Shown piece after piece: positions 1 through 5,824 of a DNA stretch of 6,308 nt; the first letter of the stretch is position 1, and every line of letters starts with the position of its first letter. This stretch comes from Rhodothermales bacterium (GTDB lineage: Bacteria; Bacteroidota; Rhodothermia; Rhodothermales; VXPQ01). The translations under genes were made by a program, and so were the position numbers. The notes beneath the pieces were generated by a model that saw only the letters and a program-made list of their open reading frames with translations, was not told the origin of the DNA and did no database searches. The stretch is taken from assembly GCA_028283985.1 (NCBI GenBank), contig JANQSQ010000189.1, positions 1-6,308 of the forward strand, written 5' to 3'.

Positions 1-1
1 T

Positions 2-1078
2 CGTTTCAAGGGGCTTGCCTCGGAAGTGCTCAAGTCGAGCACGGAGGAGTTTCGCAAGCAGGCAGCCGAGCAGTTCAAGCAGCAGCAAGCGCTGGCCGAC
101 AAGGACCTGAAGGCGCGCAAGACCGCAGTCGAGAATCTTGTCAAGCCGGTCCGCGAAAGCCTGGACAAATTGCGGAAACATGTGGACGAATCCGACAAGG
201 CTCGCGTCGCCGACACGACAAAGGTCAGTCAAGGCGTCGAGCAACTGATCGCCGAAACCAGCGGGCTGCGGAAAATCCTGCACAATCCCCAGCTGCGAGG
301 GGAGTGGGGCGAGCAACATCTTCGCAACGTGCTCGACGCGGCCGGTATGTCGCAGCATGTGGATTACGAGGAGCAGGCGCAGGTGAAAGGGGACGGCGCG
401 CGCCTTCGCCCGGATGTGCTGGTGCGGATTCCCGGGGGGGCTACGGTGGTGATCGACGCCAAGACGCCGTTCGACCGGTACGATGCGGCCATGCGCAGCG
501 AGGACGAACAGCAGCAGAAAAAATTACTCAAGGAGCACGCAACCGCTCTTACGGGGCACGCCAAGGTGCTTGCCGATCGGGACTATGCTCAGTGGATCGA
601 GGGCTCGCCCGATTTTGTGATGATGTACGTTCCCACGGACCCGATGCTCGACGCAGCTATCGATGCCGAGCCCACTATCTGGCAGGATGCGTGGGAGCGC
701 CACCGCGTACTGATCGCTACTCCCGGGCTCCTGATAGCGTTTCTTCGGACCGTTGCGCTCGCCTGGCGGCAGCAGGATATCCAGGAGAATGCCCAGAAAA
801 TTGCGGGCGCGGCGCGGGAACTGTACAGCCGCCTGCGCACCTATGCTTCTCACATGGACAAAATGGGCCGCGGTTTGCAACAGGCCATTGGCGCATACAA
901 CGACGGCGTGGGTTCCTTCCAGTCGCGGGTGCTGGTGCAGGCGCGTCGCTTCGAGGAGCTCGGCGCTGCGGACAAGACCGGACAGATTCCCGAATCTGCT
1001 CCGGTCGATGAGACGGTGCGGCGGGTGGAAGCGCCGGAACTGCCTGCCGCGTCCGATGGCGAGGACGAAAGCGTATAG
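2..1078 (+). CDS. rmuC: DNA recombination protein RmuC, 5'-truncated by the window edge
   Basis: The reading frame is open from the first bases (R-F-K-G-L-A-S-E-V-L-K), so the gene begins upstream; the GTG at 26 is internal and not the start. The visible 358 residues hold the end of a long Lys/Glu/Gln-rich coiled coil (to about nt 265), then the RmuC core: RGEWGE at nt 296-313, PDVLVRIPGG at about nt 410-439 and VIDAK near nt 449-463. The last two form a PD-(D/E)XK-like nuclease centre (Asp, then Asp-x-Lys). DFVMMYVPTD follows at about nt 611-640, then a helical C-terminal region and an acidic tail. RmuC proteins are predicted nucleases that limit recombination between inverted repeats; the biochemical role is poorly defined. 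The last 88 nt of the gene recur in diverged form at about 3556-3623, suggesting that the 3' end was involved in an insertion event. Family assignment is firm; function is from family knowledge. Confidence 0.95.
   Translation, partial: RFKGLASEVLKSSTEEFRKQAAEQFKQQQALADKDLKARKTAVENLVKPVRESLDKLRKHVDESDKARVADTTKVSQGVEQLIAETSGLRKILHNPQLRGEWGEQHLRNVLDAAGMSQHVDYEEQAQVKGDGARLRPDVLVRIPGGATVVIDAKTPFDRYDAAMRSEDEQQQKKLLKEHATALTGHAKVLADRDYAQWIEGSPDFVMMYVPTDPMLDAAIDAEPTIWQDAWERHRVLIATPGLLIAFLRTVALAWRQQDIQENAQKIAGAARELYSRLRTYASHMDKMGRGLQQAIGAYNDGVGSFQSRVLVQARRFEELGAADKTGQIPESAPVDETVRRVEAPELPAASDGEDESV
991..1058 (+). repeat. Left copy of rmuC 3'-end direct repeat
   Basis: This stretch lies inside the intact rmuC 3' end and matches 3556-3623 in the same orientation at about 57 of 68 positions without gaps. 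The first 46 nt match at 41 positions, and the last 11 nt (cgcgtccgatg with its preceding c) are identical. Both copies read as peptide in the rmuC frame (ESAPVDETVRRVEAP here). The two copies bracket the cassette from 1079 to about 3540, as expected of an insertion that duplicated or replaced the rmuC terminus. I counted the identity by hand. Confidence 0.8.
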
Positions 1079-1106
1079 CGGGTGTTGCATAGGCCGACAG
1101 GATAGT

Positions 1107-1118
1107 ATGCTATAGCAT
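1107..1118. promoter_or_regulatory. 12-bp perfect palindrome upstream of the 438-aa gene
   Basis: The sequence ATGCTATAGCAT is its own reverse complement and lies in the 66-bp gap between rmuC and the next gene, 26 bp before that gene's ATG. A TTGCAT at 1085-1090 and TATGCT at 1106-1111 could be a weak -35/-10 pair, but the spacer is only 15 bp. The palindrome could be an operator covering a promoter. Alternatively it could form a poor terminator hairpin for rmuC, because CCGA (1094-1097) can pair with TCGG (1118-1121) and five T's follow at 1126-1130. The sequence alone does not decide between these. Confidence 0.35.
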
Positions 1119-1144
1119 CGGTCAATTTTTACGAACGCGAAAAT

Positions 1145-2461
1145 ATGTCGATACTTGTTCTGCTTATCGCCGCACTGCACGCAATTCCAATTGTGTTGGC
1201 GGGGCGAATAACGAAAAAGAGAGAAACCGTAACCAAGTGTGCCTGGATCACGGCCGGCATCTCAATCGTGACAGGAGCCGTAGTATTTACGATTGTGGAC
1301 TGGATCGCAATCTGGATAGCATGGCGCTGGACAATATCCAGATTGCCCGAATCGGAACAAGGCCAATCGACGCAGACATCGCGCACCGGGCGAGATGACT
1401 CATCAGCCCGTACCAGCGCTACGTTATCGGGAGCCCAATCTGTTGCAAAGGTAACCCCACGCCTTACGCCTATCGAACAATCCGATCTCGATATTGCAGA
1501 CCCCTTGAAATTTCGTAAAATACTGGATGTCGCGCACGAAGGAGGGTTCCGGTCATACGTTGAATCGATTCATGACTGGCGAGAAGACAGCGATGCCGGT
1601 CGCAAGAAAGCCTCAGAAGCCATGGTTAATCTCCAGCGGGGGACATGGGGATCTGGGGAGCCTCCCTACGAAGATCCGTTTATTGCAGGCGCATACCAGA
1701 TTCAGTACCAGCTAAAGCACTGCGTTATGGCTTTCAGCTTTTGGAATGCTTTGTTCCGGGTTCTGTCCGAAGAAACTCCAATTCCTGACAGGCTGTTCGT
1801 TTGCGATGTGGGAGCCGGATCCGATGCAGGACTGATCGGCCTGATGCTTGCTCTTATGGAAAGAGACGTCAATCCGCACGTTCGGTACGTATCCATTGAA
1901 CCGAGCGACGCAATGTATGAAGCAGGTCGTCTTTTTCGAAAACATTTCGAACCGAAAAGACATCTAGACATTGATGATGAGAGATATAAATGTGAGAACA
2001 AATTATTACATCTGGGCGAATTAGAGTCGGATGCAAAAATTGTTACGGCTTTTCATTTGAGCTGGAAATATGGACAATATTATTCAAATTTTAATAATAA
2101 CAAAGATTCATCTCGCAGTATGAAATTTGTCATGAATAGTATTTGTCCCGATATCTATGCGTGTACCTGTCACGAAAATAAATCTGAAAATTTAGAAAAT
2201 GCCTTGAATGAATATTCCGAAATTTCGAAGTATAGACGGGAAAAATGTAAAATATCGAATATATCTCGTGGGGCAAAACAACGATCACCAGTTTACTCCG
2301 ATCTGGTAGACAAATTCGGTTTCTTTTTTCCGCCCGACCACTCTCCTCAGACAATTACAGCGAACAGTCGCTTTAATAACCCCAAGAGCGCCATGCTGCA
2401 TTATGGCTGGCTTACTGACATGGAAGCGGGATTCGTCCCCGACGACGACCTTCCCTTCTAA
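1145..2461 (+). CDS. Membrane-anchored protein with class I methyltransferase-like domain, unknown function
   Basis: I do not recognise the family. The 438-residue product starts with a hydrophobic stretch (residues 3-20), a basic loop (RITKKRE, 21-27) and a long second hydrophobic stretch (about 34-64) that could be one or two membrane helices. A Ser/Thr/Gln/Arg-rich linker runs from about 65 to 105. The C-terminal part has a Rossmann methyltransferase signature: LFVCDVGAGSDAG (217-229) as motif I, the SAM-binding glycine loop, then VSIEPSDAM (249-257), where Glu252 ends strand 2. VTAFHLSW (300-307) could be the strand-4 region. A Cys-containing stretch (PDIYACTC, 335-342) and a conserved-looking tail (FFFPPD; AMLHYGWL) follow. 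The ATG at 1145 has no clear Shine-Dalgarno. The gene probably forms an operon with the radical SAM gene 123 bp downstream. Its middle (about 2041-2280) is near 31% G+C against about 55-57% on either side, a sign of mosaic or foreign origin. Substrate is unknown. Confidence 0.72.
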   Translation: MSILVLLIAALHAIPIVLAGRITKKRETVTKCAWITAGISIVTGAVVFTIVDWIAIWIAWRWTISRLPESEQGQSTQTSRTGRDDSSARTSATLSGAQSVAKVTPRLTPIEQSDLDIADPLKFRKILDVAHEGGFRSYVESIHDWREDSDAGRKKASEAMVNLQRGTWGSGEPPYEDPFIAGAYQIQYQLKHCVMAFSFWNALFRVLSEETPIPDRLFVCDVGAGSDAGLIGLMLALMERDVNPHVRYVSIEPSDAMYEAGRLFRKHFEPKRHLDIDDERYKCENKLLHLGELESDAKIVTAFHLSWKYGQYYSNFNNNKDSSRSMKFVMNSICPDIYACTCHENKSENLENALNEYSEISKYRREKCKISNISRGAKQRSPVYSDLVDKFGFFFPPDHSPQTITANSRFNNPKSAMLHYGWLTDMEAGFVPDDDLPF

Positions 2462-2477
2462 TCAAGGGGCGTATTGC

Positions 2478-2588
2478 ATGTCGGTCGTCGCCCGGAACCC
2501 GCCGGATATACCCCGCTTTGAAGTTCTATCGCTTGACCGTGCGCTCGGAATACCATCGTCCCGCGAACCCCACAGGCAGCGACCATGA
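2478..2588 (+). CDS. Possible small ORF (36 aa) coupled to the radical SAM gene
   Basis: An ATG at 2478 is preceded by AAGGGG at 2464-2469, a good Shine-Dalgarno with an 8-nt spacer. The frame encodes 36 residues (beginning MSVVARNPPDIPRFEV, Arg/Pro-rich at the end) and stops at TGA 2586-2588. That stop overlaps the ATG of the radical SAM gene as ATGA. It matches no family I know and has no membrane segment or domain. The radical SAM start lacks a strong ribosome binding site of its own, so this ORF may work as a leader that carries ribosomes into it. It could equally be chance: the same frame is open upstream from 2403, inside the preceding gene. Confidence 0.35.
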   Translation: MSVVARNPPDIPRFEVLSLDRALGIPSSREPHRQRP

Positions 2589-3520
2589 GAGAGGTAGTCC
2601 AGGCAGAATTATTATTTGAAGGCGAATCCCCGCCTGAACTTCCACGACCGACGCAAATCGGGCAGGCGGCCGTGGAGTATGCCAAAACAGCGGATATCCT
2701 GACCAAGGCCACCGGATTCATGGATGCGTACGACTACACGCTCAATCCATATTCCGGGTGCTCTTACGGTTGTACGTATTGCTACGCGGCCTTTTTTTCG
2801 CGCAGCCCCGAAAAGCGCGATACCTGGGGGTACTGGGTTCGCGTGAAGGAAAATGCGATCGAGCGTCTGAGGAAAAAGCACCCGGCAGGCAGCCTGAACG
2901 GAAAGCTCATTTATATGAGCAGCGTTACGGATCCTTACCAGCCCATCGAACGCAAAGTCAAAATAACGAAGGAATTACTCGAGGTGCTTTCTTCTGATCA
3001 TAAGCCCCATCTGGTGGTTCAGACCCGTAGCCCGGATATTGTAAGAGATGCCAATCTCTATCGGGAAATAGTGGAAAACGGCGGGAAAGTCCAGATAAAT
3101 ATGACGGTCACTACCGATGACGAGGAAATTCGCAGGCAGTTCGAACCATATTGCCCAGGAAATTCCCGACGGTTGGATGCAATCGGGACGATGAGTGATC
3201 AGGGATTTCAGACCTGCGTGACCATGACCCCGCTGATATGGTTGAATGACGCAGAGGTTTTCGCAGAGCAACTCGTCGATACGGGCGTCAAGCGTTTCAT
3301 TTGCCAGCCTTTTCATTTCAATCGCGGGAAATTCGTTGCCAAAACCAGAGAAGGCGCCTTTCGGTTGATGGCGGAAAAACTCGCCTGTGGCCTTCCTGAA
3401 TTCCGGGGAAAGTATCTGAAGCGCTACGAGGAGTGGCGCCGTACGCTGGAAAAGCACATGTCGCCTGACTCCGGACTGACCTTGGGGAAAGGTAAGGACG
3501 GATTCAGGCCGCCGTTCTGA
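2585..3520 (+). CDS. SPL/Rv2578c-family radical SAM protein
   Basis: The 311-residue product is a radical SAM enzyme. NPYSGCSYGCTYCYA (residues 54-68) carries Cys59, Cys63 and Cys66, the CX3CX2C triad that binds the 4Fe-4S cluster used to cleave S-adenosylmethionine. Further family landmarks are SSVTDPYQPIE (112-122), the QTRSPDIVRD strand and helix (146-155), MTVTTDDEEIRRQFEP (173-188), RRLDAI (195-200) and TPLIWLNDAE (215-224). This pattern belongs to the spore photoproduct lyase-like/Rv2578c group. SplB itself repairs a thymine dimer, but most relatives are uncharacterised, so no repair role should be assumed. Other cysteines are at 190, 211, 240 and 268. The ATG at 2585 gives the usual roughly 50-residue lead before the cluster motif; it overlaps the small upstream ORF and has only a weak AGG nearby. 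It probably shares a transcript with the methyltransferase-like gene. Confidence 0.88.
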   Translation: MREVVQAELLFEGESPPELPRPTQIGQAAVEYAKTADILTKATGFMDAYDYTLNPYSGCSYGCTYCYAAFFSRSPEKRDTWGYWVRVKENAIERLRKKHPAGSLNGKLIYMSSVTDPYQPIERKVKITKELLEVLSSDHKPHLVVQTRSPDIVRDANLYREIVENGGKVQINMTVTTDDEEIRRQFEPYCPGNSRRLDAIGTMSDQGFQTCVTMTPLIWLNDAEVFAEQLVDTGVKRFICQPFHFNRGKFVAKTREGAFRLMAEKLACGLPEFRGKYLKRYEEWRRTLEKHMSPDSGLTLGKGKDGFRPPF

Positions 3521-3541
3521 TTAGGGTACCGGCGTGTTCGG

Positions 3542-3623
3542 GGTCGGATGTTTCGCGAATCCGCTCCGGTCGAAGAGGCTGTGCGGCAGGTGGAAGCGCC
3601 GTAGCGGCCGTTCGCGTCCGATG
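3542..3623 (+). pseudogene. rmuC: Displaced rmuC 3'-end remnant (right direct repeat)
   Basis: In the frame containing 3557, this stretch reads G-R-M-F-R-ESAPVEEAVRQVEAP followed by TAG at 3602-3604. The intact gene has G-Q-I-PESAPVDETVRRVEAP. The DNA match runs from 3556 to 3623 against 991-1058 (about 57/68); a short, gapped resemblance may extend left to about 3530. No start or nuclease core accompanies it, so it is a gene fragment and not a functional copy. The divergence (about 16%) is more than expected from a recent exact duplication. It suggests two rmuC alleles: one brought in with the cassette and one left from the original locus. Confidence 0.75.
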
Positions 3624-3648
3624 AGTACCGAATCCCAACGGTCCGATT

Positions 3649-3672
3649 TTACTCCATTTTGGAGTAATTTTT
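3649..3672 (+). terminator. Perfect 8-bp hairpin followed by five T's; terminator or operator
   Basis: TTACTCCA (3649-3656) and TGGAGTAA (3660-3667) are exact reverse complements around a TTT loop, and TTTTT follows at 3668-3672. The position, downstream of the radical SAM gene and between it and the convergent endonuclease gene, suits a Rho-independent terminator for the plus-strand cassette. The stem is AT-rich for a terminator. The half-site ttttactc occurs at 3647-3654 and again at 3669-3676, so a protein-binding operator or recombination site is an alternative. Confidence 0.45.
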
Positions 3673-3719
3673 ACTCAGAAGGTCTATTGAAGGCGCACTT
3701 AATCAGGGTATCCGGAGCG

Positions 3720-4643
3720 TCATCGCGGCGTGTCTTGTCGTGGCCACAGCGTATGCACCAACGTGTCAACAACCTCTCGCACGTTATCGATCTCTTGCTG
3801 CCGGATGGGCGCCCTCTCCACCTGCTCCTCCAATCGGGCCAAGGCCGCCTCGATGTGCGCCTCGTTCGCGGTTTCGGTGAATATCTTCAGGAAACTCCGC
3901 CAATGGCGGGCCTCGATACCGGACAGGAGCCGGTTTCCTGCCCGATCCGTGAAGTTGTCCATGATACCCGTCCGGGCGATTCGTCCGAAGTTCCGCCCCG
4001 CGTCTTCCTCGGCCTTGTCGGAAATCTCGTCCGTCTTCATGGGGTAGGGATGATCCACCGAGGACAGGATGATCCCGGCGGACTTCTTGTGACGCATCGC
4101 GAATTCCCAATGATGATTTCTGTACTCGGCCACGTATCGAGCTAACTCAACGTAGGGCACGGTCAGTTGGGGCACTCCGGATATGACCTCGGACAGGCAC
4201 CACGGATAGACGACGAAAAGATCGGGATGGCCGCAAGCGGCGGGCGTTGCAAGAAAGCGGAAACTCGGCTCCTTTTCCTTGGCGAGCAGATACCAGCCCT
4301 TGAGCTCGATGCCGAGCAGGACATCGGACGGATCGGCTGCGTTCTGAAGGCGCACATCGGGAAAGGTCTGCGGCTGGCGCACGAACGAATACATCGCATA
4401 GCGTTCGCCACTGTCCCAAAGCTGGCGCAGCGAGTTGAGCGTATCCACCACGCCTTCCTCGATCGCTGCTCCAAGAAGGGCGTTCAGATTGAAGAGGTCG
4501 GTCGCCTGAATGCCCCGAATGACCACATTGGATCGAAAGTTGCTCGGTACGGCAAAGATTGCTTCGCGAACGCGCTCATACAGCGTGTAATGCTCCCACG
4601 CCGGGTCGGGTGGGCGCCGAACCGGAGGCGATTTGGAAATCAT
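3720..4643 (-). CDS. Predicted type II restriction endonuclease, PD-(D/E)XK fold
   Basis: The 307-residue product has PSDVLLGIELKG (105-116): Asp107, then Glu113-Leu-Lys115, the metal-binding and catalytic pattern of PD-(D/E)XK nucleases, with a typical five-residue gap. The preceding NLNALLGAAIEEGVVDTLN (52-70) is a helix rich in acidic residues, as often found before the nuclease sheet. The C-terminal part (about 250-300) is helical and charged. I do not recognise a named enzyme. The call rests on the nuclease motif plus the gene directly upstream, a DNA methyltransferase that ends 5 bp before this ATG. Such methylase-then-nuclease order with tight spacing delays nuclease production until modification can occur. 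The start has only a weak purine-rich tract (TAGAGA) before it and may rely on translational coupling. The recognition sequence cannot be predicted. The gene converges on the radical SAM gene. Confidence 0.75.
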   Translation of the reverse strand: MISKSPPVRRPPDPAWEHYTLYERVREAIFAVPSNFRSNVVIRGIQATDLFNLNALLGAAIEEGVVDTLNSLRQLWDSGERYAMYSFVRQPQTFPDVRLQNAADPSDVLLGIELKGWYLLAKEKEPSFRFLATPAACGHPDLFVVYPWCLSEVISGVPQLTVPYVELARYVAEYRNHHWEFAMRHKKSAGIILSSVDHPYPMKTDEISDKAEEDAGRNFGRIARTGIMDNFTDRAGNRLLSGIEARHWRSFLKIFTETANEAHIEAALARLEEQVERAPIRQQEIDNVREVVDTLVHTLWPRQDTPR

Positions 4644-4648
4644 AGTCT

Positions 4649-5824
4649 CTATATCAGACGAAGTTGGTCGACGTTCTTAAGCCGAAGGGCAGCGGCGGAA
4701 AAGTACTCTGGCAGCAGTTCGGCGGCGAAACAGCGTCGGCCCAGATCGGCTGAGGCTACAGCGGCCGTGCACAGGCCGCCGAAAGGCTCCCACACGATGT
4801 CTCCCGGGGCGGAAGACGCTTCGATGGTCCGGCGAATCAGTCGCACGGGTTTTTGGTTGGCATGGATGAAGCCCCCTGATCCATTGGCGTGGCGAACCCT
4901 CTCCTTGCCACGCACGGCTCCTTCGTTCCACACGTTTGTGACGCCGAGTTCGAGGTGAAATTTTGACCGCATGCGCGCCCACTCGCGCGCTGTAAGAGGG
5001 GCCTTGCCATCCAGGGAAAAATAGGGACGCCCTTCCGAATGACCATGCGTGTTGGCATAGTCCGCGAGGCGCTGAAAGGCTTCCGGCGGAGGGAAGTACC
5101 ACAAGTGGTCCTGTGTGAGGTATTTTCGAGTTGCGGCGTTTCTGACGTCGCAGGCCTCGTTGGCCCGGTTGAGTGGAAGGCCGCCCCGCGTCCACTCCCA
5201 ACGTAACCACTTCTTCATCTCGACCTCGCGACCGGAGATCAGAAACCGCGGTGGTCGCACGTACTGGATACATACCTCGGTGGTCACCGGAAATCGCCGC
5301 AGCGTCTTCGAATTCGTGTTGCCCGATACGTGCGCGATTCCCTTGTCCCAAACGTTGCAGCCAACGTACTCCCAGCCGAACTCGATGAGCAGTGGATGGA
5401 CCGTCGCCCATCCGATCTCGGTGTTCCAGAACCAGAGTGTGGTTTCGCCTGTCGCAGCTTCCGACCAGGCTTGCACATGGGGACGATACCAATCGATCAG
5501 TCCATCGGACGTGGGGGTATCGCCAGGAAAGCCCGACACCCCGTACGCTCCATCGGACACGATGACGACCGGAGAGGGCCATTGGTCGTACATCTCCAGC
5601 ACATCTCCCAGGAACACCGTTACCCCGCAGTGCTGCACGGTTTGAAAGGTTCGCGACATCGGTCGGGATGTGCGAGCGCTACTCGATTGTGCGATTAATC
5701 CGTTCTCTTTAGCGCGGAAGTTGTTTCCGGGAGCACGAACCGTTTCCGGCGATCTTCGTGGTCCTGGTCCTGTCTTTTTCTTTTCCGGGCTTGTTTGCAC
5801 TTCTCGCTGAACCGAAAGGGTCAT
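4649..5824 (-). CDS. Beta-class DNA methyltransferase of a type II restriction-modification system
   Basis: The enzyme should methylate adenine N6 or cytosine N4 in a specific DNA site and protect it from the partner nuclease. Counting from the ATG at 5824 (391 aa), the catalytic motif IV region is VIVSDGAYGV (87-96), the putative target-recognition region follows, then NQKPVRLIRR (323-332, motif X) and WEPFGGLCTAAVA (345-357, motif I, SAM binding), with AAEL (367-370) as motif II. The order IV, recognition region, X, I defines the beta class. Motif IV is unusual: SDGAYG in place of (D/S/N)PP(Y/F). The first 55 residues are Lys/Arg/Ser/Pro-rich and their third-position G+C is about 45%, against about 73% in the next 44 codons. 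A start at the internal ATG at 5659 (336 aa, MSRTFQTV) is therefore quite possible, although no Shine-Dalgarno precedes it, whereas GAGAG precedes 5824. Whether adenine or cytosine is the target is not visible. Confidence 0.9.
   Translation of the reverse strand: MTLSVQREVQTSPEKKKTGPGPRRSPETVRAPGNNFRAKENGLIAQSSSARTSRPMSRTFQTVQHCGVTVFLGDVLEMYDQWPSPVVIVSDGAYGVSGFPGDTPTSDGLIDWYRPHVQAWSEAATGETTLWFWNTEIGWATVHPLLIEFGWEYVGCNVWDKGIAHVSGNTNSKTLRRFPVTTEVCIQYVRPPRFLISGREVEMKKWLRWEWTRGGLPLNRANEACDVRNAATRKYLTQDHLWYFPPPEAFQRLADYANTHGHSEGRPYFSLDGKAPLTAREWARMRSKFHLELGVTNVWNEGAVRGKERVRHANGSGGFIHANQKPVRLIRRTIEASSAPGDIVWEPFGGLCTAAVASADLGRRCFAAELLPEYFSAAALRLKNVDQLRLI

Noticed and set aside
304..1011. 235-residue plus-strand frame inside rmuC
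   Set aside because: Arg/Gly/Ala-rich shadow of the rmuC frame in GC-rich DNA; the rmuC frame carries the conserved motifs.
524..1180. 218-residue minus-strand frame antisense to rmuC
   Set aside because: Antisense shadow with no domain pattern; it also runs across the intergenic gap and palindrome.
2975..3457. 160-residue minus-strand frame antisense to the radical SAM gene
   Set aside because: Shadow; the plus strand encodes a clear radical SAM protein over the same bases.
3534..4145. 203-residue plus-strand frame starting in the rmuC remnant
   Set aside because: It runs out of frame with the remnant and then antisense to the endonuclease, with no recognisable domain.
4167..4958. 263-residue plus-strand frame across both restriction-modification genes
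   Set aside because: Spans the junction of two real minus-strand genes and shows only composition-driven sequence.
4677..5582. 301-residue minus-strand frame overlapping the methyltransferase
   Set aside because: Arg/Gly/Ser-rich frame shadow; all methyltransferase motifs lie in the other minus frame.
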